Shown here piece by piece: positions 40,834 to 50,709 of a stretch of 53,079 nucleotides of DNA. A program made the translations under genes and the position numbers. The DNA is from Aequorivita sp. Lineage in GTDB: Bacteria > Bacteroidota > Bacteroidia > Flavobacteriales > Flavobacteriaceae. The notes beneath the pieces were generated by a model, which was not told the DNA's origin, did not search any database, and saw only the letters and a program-made list of their open reading frames with translations. The DNA lies in assembly GCA_026646335.1 (NCBI GenBank), contig JAPKFY010000006.1:1-53079 (forward strand), given 5' to 3'. Within the stretch, counting starts at the first letter, position 1; the number at the start of each line of letters is the position of its first letter.

Positions 40834-40854
40834 AAAATGATATTTGTCATATTT
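40834..40854 (-). promoter_or_regulatory. Putative CRP/FNR-superfamily type palindrome upstream of hemerythrin gene
   Basis: aaaatgata-tt-tgtcatattt; right half identical over 10 nt to the site at 51660-51669. Confidence 0.5.
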
Positions 40855-40864
40855 GGAGATAATA

Positions 40865-41986
40865 TCACACTAAAGGCTCTTTTTTAATTTTCTCCTTTTT
40901 CGCAAAAAGAGACTTAGCCGATTTATGGACTAGACCAATGAAAGTGGCCCCCCAGGCTATCAATGCTATATAGACAAAATACTTAGGGAGGGGCAGTAAA
41001 AATTCCAGATCCATTGCTTTGGCCATCATATAGGTGGAAACCGTGTACATTCCCAAAGGGAATACGGCTCCCCAATATAGGGGGTCGTAGGTAAGGGGGA
41101 ATTTTTTGTAAAAATGCCTCCAACAGGCCAGGATTATGAGCATGGGAATCCACCAAGTCCCGGTGGCCCAATAAAAAATGGAAAATCCCTTGAGAAAAGC
41201 AAGTGTGGAAAGCAGGAATGGTGCGTGTGGGGTGTTCATAATGAGCAAGGAGCCGGCCAGGGTTGAAATTGCCATCGCCCCCATACTGATCCAGTAGGGT
41301 GGGGATAGGTCTCCCGGCGAAAATTTAAAAAACGTATAGCGATAAAAGATAAGCGAAATCATCCAGATATACTGCATACCGCCCCACAGCCACATGGAAA
41401 ATGCAAAAAAGTTAATGATGAGTTTATAGGATTCAAAATGCTCAGACAGTTGTGCACTCAAAACCGCAAGAGCCTGTGTGGATACAACGGCAAGCAACCA
41501 TGCGCCGTTTATCCCTTTTTCAAGAGGAGGCTTGTTTATCTTGATGGTGAAAGTGGTGAAAATAGTATAGGTAATAATCAACCAAAGAACAATGCCCAGT
41601 ATCCACAACGGCAATGCTAAAGTATAGTTTTCCCATAAGGTCAGGATTTGCGATCCCAGAACGCAAGTTCCGGCAACGGTGGTAAAAAAACCAACCCCTT
41701 GGGTGTGGCTGAAAAGATCTTCGAGAAACTCTTTCCTGAACAGCAGGATACGCAGAAAAGTGAGCCCGCACAAAACAACATAGGTAAAAATATTCAACCA
41801 GAATAGGATCATGGCTATTAGGGTCATTCCCAATAAAAAACAGGCAATGGAAACAATGCCCGTTGCCATTACCATTGCAAAATAGGAGGGCGACAGGTTT
41901 TTTATTATTCCTTGGATACCGTCAAAAAAATAATTTTTTGGTTGATGGGTCGCGTTGCCCGTTGTATGTTGAAATTCATTTTTCAT
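40865..41986 (-). CDS. TDT/TehA/SLAC1-family anion channel-like membrane protein
   Basis: LSPSYFAMVMATGIVSIACFLLG N-terminal signature, 10-TM pattern. Confidence 0.82.
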   Translation of the reverse strand: MKNEFQHTTGNATHQPKNYFFDGIQGIIKNLSPSYFAMVMATGIVSIACFLLGMTLIAMILFWLNIFTYVVLCGLTFLRILLFRKEFLEDLFSHTQGVGFFTTVAGTCVLGSQILTLWENYTLALPLWILGIVLWLIITYTIFTTFTIKINKPPLEKGINGAWLLAVVSTQALAVLSAQLSEHFESYKLIINFFAFSMWLWGGMQYIWMISLIFYRYTFFKFSPGDLSPPYWISMGAMAISTLAGSLLIMNTPHAPFLLSTLAFLKGFSIFYWATGTWWIPMLIILACWRHFYKKFPLTYDPLYWGAVFPLGMYTVSTYMMAKAMDLEFLLPLPKYFVYIALIAWGATFIGLVHKSAKSLFAKKEKIKKEPLV

Positions 41987-42061
41987 AAAAAGTCTACAAA
42001 GGAGACTAAGCTTTCATTTGTGGCTGGCTGCCAACCATAAGAAGTTTACTTTATCTCTGTT

Positions 42062-43540
42062 TTATGCTTTTGCCTTTTTCGCAGCGATGCGCTGGGAGAT
42101 GATACAGATCAATGCTATCACAGCAAGAAACATCCAACAAGTGGTCCACACTCCCGTTCCTTTGAGCAGATAACCGAAAAGAATGGGATTGAAAAATCCG
42201 CCAAGACCTCCTATTACACCCACGATTCCACCTACCGTTCCTATACTAGTGGGATAATCGTCTGCAATATGTTTGTATACGGCCGCTGTCCCTATGCCCA
42301 ACATTATCCCAAGGATAAAGACCAAGCTAAAGAAAATCCATTTATTTGCCTGGAAATAGATATGTGTGTAACCTTTAGCCAGAAGTTGTCCCTTACGTAC
42401 TGTGTCGCCTTTTTGAACCTGTGGTTCTTGCCAGAAGGAAGAAGTGGGGAGGGGAGTGAAGTCTTCATCGGCATTGTGGAAAATACCTAAACGGACTTCT
42501 GTTTTTGAGGTGTCCTTGCCTTTTGTTTGAAGGGTATATACGGCATCATCTATTGTGATGGTACTATCGGAAACTTCGGTTACTAAGCCAGGTTTGCCGG
42601 CCATAACGCCCTGACCGGGGGCGCGGATTTCCATACGGGGAGGAAAAAGAAAAAATAGACATATAAGAGAGACGACGAACACCCAAGTAAGGACAAGGCC
42701 TGCCCCCACCTTATCGGAAAGCCAGCCACCGACTGCACGGATAAGGCCAGCGGGTAAACTAAAAGCAGAAACCATGATGCCCGCGGCAACAATGGACAGG
42801 GAATACATATTGACATAGTATGGCACAAGCCATTGTGCCAAGGTTACAATACTCCCAAACACGAAAAAATAATACAATCCAAAGCGCCATACCTTCATTT
42901 CCTTCAATGGTGCCAGGCGTTGCGCCATGGTTTTAATATCTGGAGTTTTCTTATTATTAGTAGCCAAAAGAAAAAGAACGGCCATGGCTACTAGCATTGC
43001 GGCATACAATTGTGGTAAAATGCGCCATCCTTCTGGATTGGCTCCGTGCTCGGTAAGATTGTTGAGGATGCTTGGAGCAAAGAAAGTTGTAAGGGCAGCT
43101 CCCGCATTTCCGATCCCGAAAATCCCCAGAGCTGTGCCTTGTTTTTCCTTTGGGTACCAAAGAGAGGTATAGGCCACTCCTGCGGCAAAAATACTTCCCG
43201 CCATTCCAAAACCGAAACTCAACAAAAGAAAGGAAGTGAAGCTATTTGCCTGTGACAAAAAGAACATTGGAACAGCACAGAAGAGCATTATGGCCCCCAT
43301 TACCCACTTGCCGCCAAATTTGTCTGTGAGCATTCCAACTGGCAAACGGAAAATGGAGCCTACCAATACCGGAACACCCAACAACCAACCTATTTGAACC
43401 GGACTCCATTTGAATATATTGTTATTGACAAGATAAGTAACCAGTACACCATTCATCATCCAAGCGGCAAAGCATACTGTGAATGCAAGTGTGTTAAAAA
43501 ATAAGATTCGGTGTGATTTGCCTGTGGCTACGGTCTCCAT
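42062..43540 (-). CDS. narK: NarK-type nitrate/nitrite MFS transporter with inserted soluble segment
   Basis: GIGNAGAALTTFFAP nitrate signature, FRLPVGMLTDKFGGKWVM; adjacent to nar genes. Confidence 0.9.
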   Translation of the reverse strand: METVATGKSHRILFFNTLAFTVCFAAWMMNGVLVTYLVNNNIFKWSPVQIGWLLGVPVLVGSIFRLPVGMLTDKFGGKWVMGAIMLFCAVPMFFLSQANSFTSFLLLSFGFGMAGSIFAAGVAYTSLWYPKEKQGTALGIFGIGNAGAALTTFFAPSILNNLTEHGANPEGWRILPQLYAAMLVAMAVLFLLATNNKKTPDIKTMAQRLAPLKEMKVWRFGLYYFFVFGSIVTLAQWLVPYYVNMYSLSIVAAGIMVSAFSLPAGLIRAVGGWLSDKVGAGLVLTWVFVVSLICLFFLFPPRMEIRAPGQGVMAGKPGLVTEVSDSTITIDDAVYTLQTKGKDTSKTEVRLGIFHNADEDFTPLPTSSFWQEPQVQKGDTVRKGQLLAKGYTHIYFQANKWIFFSLVFILGIMLGIGTAAVYKHIADDYPTSIGTVGGIVGVIGGLGGFFNPILFGYLLKGTGVWTTCWMFLAVIALICIISQRIAAKKAKA

Positions 43541-43696
43541 AAGTACTTTATGATTTTAATTTACAAAGGGTCCTGTATATAGTCGGATCGAACATTTTGA
43601 TTAGGTTGTTCATTCTCCGTCATTGTTATTTTAAAACCCATAAAAATGACTATGTTTTTTATTGGTCCATTATAGAATTTCCAATAGATGCCACCG

Positions 43697-44041
43697 TCAT
43701 TTTACCTGGTATGTAATCACTAAATATATTCCCCACAAGACAAGGATTGTCATAACAATGGCAACGATAGTACTGGCTTTGGTCATTCTTTTGAAAATGG
43801 AAAATTCAGGTTTGAACAAGGGTTGTCCGTATTCACCCAATATTCTATGTGCTTTTCGCATTATAAGCACTGCAGTCACTACCATAACGATTATCACCAA
43901 TGCAAATCCGTAATAAAATACTTTTGTTTCCATATTAGTATTTGCCGCGCTCTGTGCCATAGCGCTTTCACCGATCAGTGCTAGAATAAAACAGGAAAGG
44001 GCAATCTGATATTTTGGTAAGGAAAGGAACGAAGTTTTCAT
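43697..44041 (-). CDS. Small membrane protein of unknown function in nar operon
   Basis: 114 aa, signal-like N-terminus plus two TM segments, between narI and narK. Confidence 0.7.
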   Translation of the reverse strand: MKTSFLSLPKYQIALSCFILALIGESAMAQSAANTNMETKVFYYGFALVIIVMVVTAVLIMRKAHRILGEYGQPLFKPEFSIFKRMTKASTIVAIVMTILVLWGIYLVITYQVK

Positions 44042-44063
44042 ACGCGCTGATTTAAGGTCTTGA

Positions 44064-44786
44064 TTAGTTATTCTTTGATTTGGGCCCTACGCGATGCGCT
44101 TTCGAGGTCCGAATGCCTTTGCGGTTCCAGTTCCACATAACCTGCTGGTAACTTCTCCAAGCATAATCAATTGGATATACCAAAAAGTGCATAAAACGGG
44201 TAAATGGGATTATACCAATAATGGCAAATGCAGAAACTACGTGGATTTTGAGCGAGAGGGAGGTGACACTGGAAATAGCATCGATTTGTGGATCGAAAAT
44301 AAAAATGGAGCGAAGGTATGGTGTAAGAAATGTTGAAAACCAAGCGGAGCCCCAACGACTTGTGTAGGCCACCAACAATCCAGAGATAATCTGCACCAAT
44401 AGCACTATAAATACCACAAAGTCCATTTTGTTCGTTACCATTTGCACACGTCTATCTGTCAGTCGTCTATAAATAAGAAGCACAAGGCCGAAGAAAGCGG
44501 ATAGACCAAAAACAAATGCGGTTGTTTCCAATATAAGCAGTCTAACGGGTTTTTCAGACCATATTATCACACTTGCTGGAAACAGAAAGGCGATCAAGTG
44601 TCCGAAGAACAGTACGAACAACCCCCAGTGAAATAACTGGCTTGCAAGAAATAGTTTTTTTCCCTCGAGAAATTGTGAGGAAAGTGAGGAAACCGTAAAT
44701 GGCCTGTTTTTATATCGGTAAATAGATCCGATTAGAAAAATCACTAGACAGGAGTACGGAAATACAACAAATAATAAATAGTCCAT
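44064..44786 (-). CDS. narI: Respiratory nitrate reductase gamma subunit (cytochrome b)
   Basis: FPYSCLVIFLIGSIYRYKNRPF; FHWGLFVLFFGHLIAF; His-containing TM segments; position after narJ. Confidence 0.93.
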   Translation of the reverse strand: MDYLLFVVFPYSCLVIFLIGSIYRYKNRPFTVSSLSSQFLEGKKLFLASQLFHWGLFVLFFGHLIAFLFPASVIIWSEKPVRLLILETTAFVFGLSAFFGLVLLIYRRLTDRRVQMVTNKMDFVVFIVLLVQIISGLLVAYTSRWGSAWFSTFLTPYLRSIFIFDPQIDAISSVTSLSLKIHVVSAFAIIGIIPFTRFMHFLVYPIDYAWRSYQQVMWNWNRKGIRTSKAHRVGPKSKNN

Positions 44787-44788
44787 AG

Positions 44789-45517
44789 TTAGTCAAGTTT
44801 ATTCAAAGTCGCAAAATCCTGCGCCTCTGAGTTTTGTTTATGATTAATGGTTTGCAGTGCGGTTTGTTTGTTGAAAAATGCCCGGTGATGCGAAGAAGTG
44901 AGGACTGTGTCGCCCTCCGCAACCATCACTTTCTCACCAAAATCTTTTCTCAGGACTTCAAGCAGGGCGGTAAAACAATTTTTGTAAACATTTCCGTGAT
45001 TGAGTTCTTCCTGAATTATTGCCCGGTGCATTTTTCGAAGTATTTTCATTTTCATGTCAACTCTTGCGGAATCAAATTCCGCAATCATCTTTTTTACACA
45101 GGGAATAAAGATCCTCCAAACCAAATCCTCCACGAACACATCGTCTTCTGATTTTGTCATCAGGGTGAGGACATTGCATATATTATCGGAAAGGTCGGTT
45201 CCGCAATCGTTGTTTATCTTGATTTGCTCCTCTTGCATATTCAAAAGAAAAGCGCCCCTCTTGTAATCTTCGCCGAACATCACATAGCCCAGATCGAGAT
45301 AGCAAATGGGCTGGACATCAAAAGTTTTTGTGAAAAGCTCCCTCGTTTCATCAAGCGGGCGATTGTTCAAGGATTCGCTAAATGGTTGGAGCTCTTTTCC
45401 TGCTTCCGGATAAAACTCATCGAGAAAATTCTGGTTCTCTTTTAATTGGAGCATAAAATCTTCTTCAGGATACCTGAAAAGGTTTGCAAGCAGCGAATAA
45501 TGGTCACGATCTTTCAT
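44789..45517 (-). CDS. narJ: Nitrate reductase molybdenum cofactor assembly chaperone
   Basis: LLANLFRYPEEDF ... YLDLGYVMFGEDYKRGAFLLNMQ; located between narH and narI. Confidence 0.9.
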   Translation of the reverse strand: MKDRDHYSLLANLFRYPEEDFMLQLKENQNFLDEFYPEAGKELQPFSESLNNRPLDETRELFTKTFDVQPICYLDLGYVMFGEDYKRGAFLLNMQEEQIKINNDCGTDLSDNICNVLTLMTKSEDDVFVEDLVWRIFIPCVKKMIAEFDSARVDMKMKILRKMHRAIIQEELNHGNVYKNCFTALLEVLRKDFGEKVMVAEGDTVLTSSHHRAFFNKQTALQTINHKQNSEAQDFATLNKLD

Positions 45518-45529
45518 CTTTTATTTTTT

Positions 45530-47023
45530 TTACCAGCCTCTTTTAGGTGTTTCCTTAAACCCAAACCCGGTTGAACCTTTCACATCGGCCGTGCTTTCCA
45601 GCATTTCGATTGATTCTTCCCTGTGCGCGGGCGGAATTACAAACCGTTCGTCAAAAGTTGCCAAGGATGTCAATCTGAAAATAGCGTCGGCTGTGTCTGC
45701 AGCCATTTTCACTTCACCCATGGCCATGTCAACTATTCCCTGCTCCACATCGCCAACGGTAGTCTGCCTTCTATGCCATCTTACGGCCATCAGGCGCTTG
45801 AGCACTTCAACAATTTTGTCGGTATTTCCTGCTGTAAAAAGATTGGCGAGGTATTTAATGGGCAGGCGATCGTTATTAATTCCCCCCCAAAGAAACTGAG
45901 TGTTCGATTCTTCGTACACTCCGTCCTTGACGGTTGCCATTCCCGGCATAAGTGCCGGCACATAGAATAAATTTGGCAGTGTCCTGAATTCAGGATGAAG
46001 TGGAAGTGCTATTTTCCATTCCTTCACAAATTTGTAAACAGGAGATTTTTGGGCGGCCTCAATGGTTGAATCGGCTATGCCATTTTTCCTTGCTTCCTTG
46101 ATAACTTCAGGGTCAAAGGGATCGAGATAGATACCTAATTGCGCATCCACCAATTCGTCTTCATTAACAGAAGCTGCTTCCTGAATCTTATCGGCATCAT
46201 AGAGCATAACCCCTAAGTATCGGATTCTTCCCACACACTGGTGCATACAGGCAGGTGCTTGGCCTGATTCCAAACGCGGGTAGCACAAAATACATTTCTC
46301 TGATTTTCCTGTGTGCCAGTTGTAATAGGATTTTTTATAGGGACAGGCGGTAACGCACATTCTCCAGGCTCGGCAAACCTGCTGATTGATTAGTACAACT
46401 CCGTCCTCTCCTCTTTTGTAGATAGCACCTGAAGGGCAGGAAGCTACACAGGCTGGGTTTAAACAATGGTTGCAGATTCTGGGCAGGTAAAAAAATGTCA
46501 TTCTTTCCAATTGGAACATAACTTCCTGTTCCGAAGCGCTGAGGTCTTTGAAGTTTACATCCTTACGGGCATAATCTGGTGAACCTCCCAAATCGTCATC
46601 CCAGTTTGGCCCTGCCTTAACATCCATGTGCTCTCCCGTAACAAGGGAAACAGGCCGTGCCGTTGGCTGATCATCACCTTCGGGGGCGGTGAATAAATCC
46701 TCATACTTATAGGTCCAAGGCTCGTAATAATCATCCAGCACGGGAAGATGCGGATTGTGAAATATATTTTTCAGACCCCTGAGCTTTCCCGCTCCCTTAA
46801 GCGATACGGAGTTTCCATTTTTCTCCCATCCTCCTTTGTATATTTCCTGGTCTTCCCATTTGGTGGGATAGCCGGTACCCGGCTTTGTTTCCACATTGTT
46901 CCACCACATATACTCTGCACCTTTCCTATCCGTCCAAACATTTTTGCAGGCGATGGAACAGGTATGGCACCCGATACATTTATCGAGATGAAAAACCATT
47001 GATACTTGTGACCTAATGTCCAT
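45530..47023 (-). CDS. narH: Respiratory nitrate reductase beta subunit
   Basis: FHLDKCIGCHTCSIACKNVW; CNHCLNPACVASCPSGAIYKRGEDG; CRAWRMCVTACPYKK; CILCYPRLESGQAPACMHQC. Confidence 0.97.
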   Translation of the reverse strand: MDIRSQVSMVFHLDKCIGCHTCSIACKNVWTDRKGAEYMWWNNVETKPGTGYPTKWEDQEIYKGGWEKNGNSVSLKGAGKLRGLKNIFHNPHLPVLDDYYEPWTYKYEDLFTAPEGDDQPTARPVSLVTGEHMDVKAGPNWDDDLGGSPDYARKDVNFKDLSASEQEVMFQLERMTFFYLPRICNHCLNPACVASCPSGAIYKRGEDGVVLINQQVCRAWRMCVTACPYKKSYYNWHTGKSEKCILCYPRLESGQAPACMHQCVGRIRYLGVMLYDADKIQEAASVNEDELVDAQLGIYLDPFDPEVIKEARKNGIADSTIEAAQKSPVYKFVKEWKIALPLHPEFRTLPNLFYVPALMPGMATVKDGVYEESNTQFLWGGINNDRLPIKYLANLFTAGNTDKIVEVLKRLMAVRWHRRQTTVGDVEQGIVDMAMGEVKMAADTADAIFRLTSLATFDERFVIPPAHREESIEMLESTADVKGSTGFGFKETPKRGW

Positions 47024-47042
47024 AGTTTTATTGTTTATTTTG

Positions 47043-50000
47043 TTAGAATTCTACTTTGTTCATTTTCCTTACAAGCACGTGGGTATCGCGGTTTGCACCA
47101 ACAGGGCCCCAATAATTGAGGTGAAATGAAAACTGGGCATAGCCACCCACCATCAAACTTGGCTTTAAGTGCACGCGTGTGAAACTATTATGGCCACCGG
47201 CCCTTCTGCCCCCTCTTTCCTGTGATTTTGGGACCGAATAGGTCCTTTCGGGCGAGTGATAGACAATGCAAACCCCGTTGGGAATTCTGGAGCTTACGCA
47301 GGCACGTGTACAATAAACTCCGTGGTCGTTATAGACTTCAACCCAGTCATTGTCTTTTACTCCAATTGCTTCTGCATCTTCCTCGCTCATCCAGCAGGGC
47401 TCCATTCCCCTGGAAAGGGTAAGCATTCTAAGGGTATCCCCATAAGTGGAGTGGATATGCCATTTACCGTGTGGGGTTAAGCAATTGAGCATTTTTGCCT
47501 TCCCGTCATTCAAGGTTTTGCGGATGTCGCCGTAAACAGAGGGAAGCGGGGAAGGTTTATAGGTTGGAAGGTGCTCGCCAAAAGCGATATAGCCTTCATG
47601 ATCCAAATACATGGACTGTCTTCCCGTGAGTGTTCTCCAGGGAACAAGTCGATCCACATTATAGGTAAAAGCACAATAAGCCCTACCGTTGTTCATCAAG
47701 CCAGACCAGAGGGCAGCTGTGTTGTAGCGTCTCGGCTGTGACTGCAGGTCCTTGTAATCAACCCTCACATCTTTGCTTCCCGCGCCAAGATCAGCAAGAA
47801 CAAGTCCAGTTTTCTTTTCCATATTCTCATAAGCCCTAACATTCAGGTATCCATTGGTGAGAGTGGAAAGCGTGAGCACTGCATTTACAGCTTCAATATC
47901 CTCTTTCAAAGATGGATACTCCATGCCATTGATTTTTTGGACATGGCGCTTGTCCTGGTGCATTTCTTCATACACATCATCTGCCATAAAACTAACGCCG
48001 TGTGCCCCGATCGGTTTTGTCCTTATATTCGGGCCAAGGGTGATGTATTTATTGTATATCTGTGTATAATCGCGTTCTTCTATCACGATTTTGTGCATTG
48101 ATTTCCCAGGGACTGGTTCACATTCCCCTTTGTACCAATCCTTAATAGAAGGTTGCGAGATTTCATCTATTGAATCGTGTGAAAGTGGAAGGTTTACCGT
48201 GTCCATTATTGGATCGGGCATATAGGATTTAGCCAATTCACTTACTTTCTTAGCGATCAATTGAAAGATCTGCCAATCGCTTTTCGATTCCCACACAGGT
48301 GCAACTGCTGGAGAGAGGGGATGGATAAAGGAGTGCATATCGGTTGAATTGATATCTGCCTTTTCATACCAGGAGGCTGTTGGCAAAACAATATCCGAAT
48401 AGAGGGCAGAAGTATCCATCCGGAAATTGATATCGACTATCAAATCCATTTTTCCTTTTGGGGCTTCCCTCCAGATAATTTCTGAAACGTGTTCCTGTGC
48501 AACCTCATCGGCTATATCGTTATGGTGTGTGCCCAGATAATGGTTGAGCATGTACTCGTGCCCTTTGGCAGAGGACATCAGCGCATTGCCCCTCCAGATG
48601 AACCAGTTGCGCGGAAAATTTATTTCGTTGTCGCAATCGGCGATAGCGTAGTTCAGTTTTTTCGACTTCAACTGATCTACGATGTAATTTCGTATTTCCT
48701 CTTCAGTTTTTGCCCCGCTTTTTTGGGCATCGGCAACCACTTCGAAATTATTTTTATCGTACTGTGGATAGAAAGGCATCCATCCGTTTCTCACGGCCAT
48801 TACCGCCATATCTGCGGAATGCATATTTCCGTATTTACTGTTGTCGGGGATTGAATTGTATTGTGCCTGATTGGCATCGTACCGCCATTGGTCTGAATTG
48901 ATGTAATGCCAGATGGGGGCCTGCTGCATTCTAGTTGAACCCTGCCAGTCCTTTGCCGACATAATGGCGCCCCAGGAATCTACGGGAGCCAATTTTTCCT
49001 GGCCTACATAATGGTTCATTCCGCCACCGTTCACCCCATTGCAACCAGTGAACAACTGTGCCTGGATTGCTGCGCGGTACATTAGGTTTCCGTGGAACCA
49101 GTGATTGATACCCGCACCGGTAATGACCATGCATTTTCCTTTTGTTGTTTCCGCGGTGTCGGCCCACTCACGGGCAAACTTGATGACTGTATTTCTTCCA
49201 ATACCCGTGAAGATTTCGTTCCATGCAGGGGTATATGCCGCTTTTTCATCTTCATAATCTTTTGGGTAATCTCCCGCGAGGCCTCTTCCCACGCCGTAAT
49301 GCCCCATCATAATATCATAACTGGTTGCCACGGGAATTTTTTCTCCATCAATGGTTTCAATATATTTTACGGGAACTCCCCTTAGGGCTTTTTTCTTTAA
49401 CCCAAATTCTGTGTACTCTACTTGGAATACATCATCACTGTCATTTAGAAGCGTAAGTCGGGGGTCGTATTCTGAATTGTCCACGCCGTCCTCATAGAGT
49501 AAATTCCACTTGGCGATATTGTCTTTTTCTTTGTCCCAGCGTTGCCCCATACTTCCTTTTGGCATTACCGCTTTTCCGGTCTTGGAATCGAGATTCAGAA
49601 ATTTCCACTCTCCGTTTTCCACTCCTTTATATTTGGCTATTCTGTTTGCCCTTAGGAATTTTCCTGGCAAGTAATGATCTCCCTCTTTGATAAGCTCAAC
49701 GAGAAATGGACAGTCGGTATAGCGTTTCACGTATTCCATAAAATAGGGAACCTGTCTGTCAACGTGATATTCTTTAAGGATAACGTGGGTAACTGCCATC
49801 CAAAAGGCACCATCACTACCGGCATGAACTGGAATCCATTGATCAGCATGTTTTGCTACCATACTGAAGTCGGGCGACATTACCACGGTTTTGGTCCCAT
49901 TGTGTTTTGATTCGGAAAAAAAGTGGATGTCGGGGGTACGGGTCATTCCCAAGTTGGCGCCCATGGAAACACAGAACTTGGAATTGAACCAGTCCGCACT

Positions 50001-50672
50001 TTCGCACACATCGGTCTGTTCGCCCCATACTTCGGGAAAAGCTGGTGGCAGATCGCAATACCAATCATAGAAACTTAAACTCACGCCACCCATCAGTTGG
50101 AGATAACGTGTGCCCGAAGCGAAACTCAACATAGACATTGCGGGAATGGGAGAGAAGCCAACGATTCTGTCAGGGCCATATTTTTTTACAGTATAGAGAT
50201 TCGCCGCGGCAATCAGTTCAATTACTTCTTCCCAATTTGCCCTTCTGAACCCACCTTTTCCTCTGGCCCTTTGGTAGCGGGCACGGTTGGTGGGATTGCT
50301 CTGAAGGTATTCCCATGCTTTAATGGGATCGCCTCCTACGGCTTTTTTTGCTTCCTTGAACAGATCCATCAACGCACCTCTCATCAAAGGATATTTCACA
50401 CGGATTGGGCTGTAGAGATACCACGAATAGGAAATTCCCCGTTGGCAGCCACGGGGCTCGTATGGAGGAAGCCCTTCTTCGAGCAATGGATAGTCCAGAG
50501 CCTGTGTTTCCCAAACCACGATTCCGTCCTTCACATGGATATTCCAAGAGCATCCGCCCGTACAGTTTACACCGTGTGTGCTTCGCACCACTTTGTCATA
50601 TTGCCAGCGGTTGCGGTAGAACTCTTCCCACTTGCGGGTCTTCGGAGAAATAATGTCTTCAATCCAACTCAT
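47043..50672 (-). CDS. narG: Respiratory nitrate reductase alpha subunit
   Basis: [40 protein letters not shown]; no Tat signal peptide at N-terminus. Confidence 0.97.
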   Translation of the reverse strand: MSWIEDIISPKTRKWEEFYRNRWQYDKVVRSTHGVNCTGGCSWNIHVKDGIVVWETQALDYPLLEEGLPPYEPRGCQRGISYSWYLYSPIRVKYPLMRGALMDLFKEAKKAVGGDPIKAWEYLQSNPTNRARYQRARGKGGFRRANWEEVIELIAAANLYTVKKYGPDRIVGFSPIPAMSMLSFASGTRYLQLMGGVSLSFYDWYCDLPPAFPEVWGEQTDVCESADWFNSKFCVSMGANLGMTRTPDIHFFSESKHNGTKTVVMSPDFSMVAKHADQWIPVHAGSDGAFWMAVTHVILKEYHVDRQVPYFMEYVKRYTDCPFLVELIKEGDHYLPGKFLRANRIAKYKGVENGEWKFLNLDSKTGKAVMPKGSMGQRWDKEKDNIAKWNLLYEDGVDNSEYDPRLTLLNDSDDVFQVEYTEFGLKKKALRGVPVKYIETIDGEKIPVATSYDIMMGHYGVGRGLAGDYPKDYEDEKAAYTPAWNEIFTGIGRNTVIKFAREWADTAETTKGKCMVITGAGINHWFHGNLMYRAAIQAQLFTGCNGVNGGGMNHYVGQEKLAPVDSWGAIMSAKDWQGSTRMQQAPIWHYINSDQWRYDANQAQYNSIPDNSKYGNMHSADMAVMAVRNGWMPFYPQYDKNNFEVVADAQKSGAKTEEEIRNYIVDQLKSKKLNYAIADCDNEINFPRNWFIWRGNALMSSAKGHEYMLNHYLGTHHNDIADEVAQEHVSEIIWREAPKGKMDLIVDINFRMDTSALYSDIVLPTASWYEKADINSTDMHSFIHPLSPAVAPVWESKSDWQIFQLIAKKVSELAKSYMPDPIMDTVNLPLSHDSIDEISQPSIKDWYKGECEPVPGKSMHKIVIEERDYTQIYNKYITLGPNIRTKPIGAHGVSFMADDVYEEMHQDKRHVQKINGMEYPSLKEDIEAVNAVLTLSTLTNGYLNVRAYENMEKKTGLVLADLGAGSKDVRVDYKDLQSQPRRYNTAALWSGLMNNGRAYCAFTYNVDRLVPWRTLTGRQSMYLDHEGYIAFGEHLPTYKPSPLPSVYGDIRKTLNDGKAKMLNCLTPHGKWHIHSTYGDTLRMLTLSRGMEPCWMSEEDAEAIGVKDNDWVEVYNDHGVYCTRACVSSRIPNGVCIVYHSPERTYSVPKSQERGGRRAGGHNSFTRVHLKPSLMVGGYAQFSFHLNYWGPVGANRDTHVLVRKMNKVEF

Positions 50673-50709
50673 AGTATTTATTATTTAGAATTCATTAATG
50701 CGATATTTT

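Noticed and set aside
40865-41986. Tellurite-resistance (TehA) annotation
   Set aside because: Family membership is fine, but a tellurite function is not supported by context; reported as TDT/SLAC1-family channel instead
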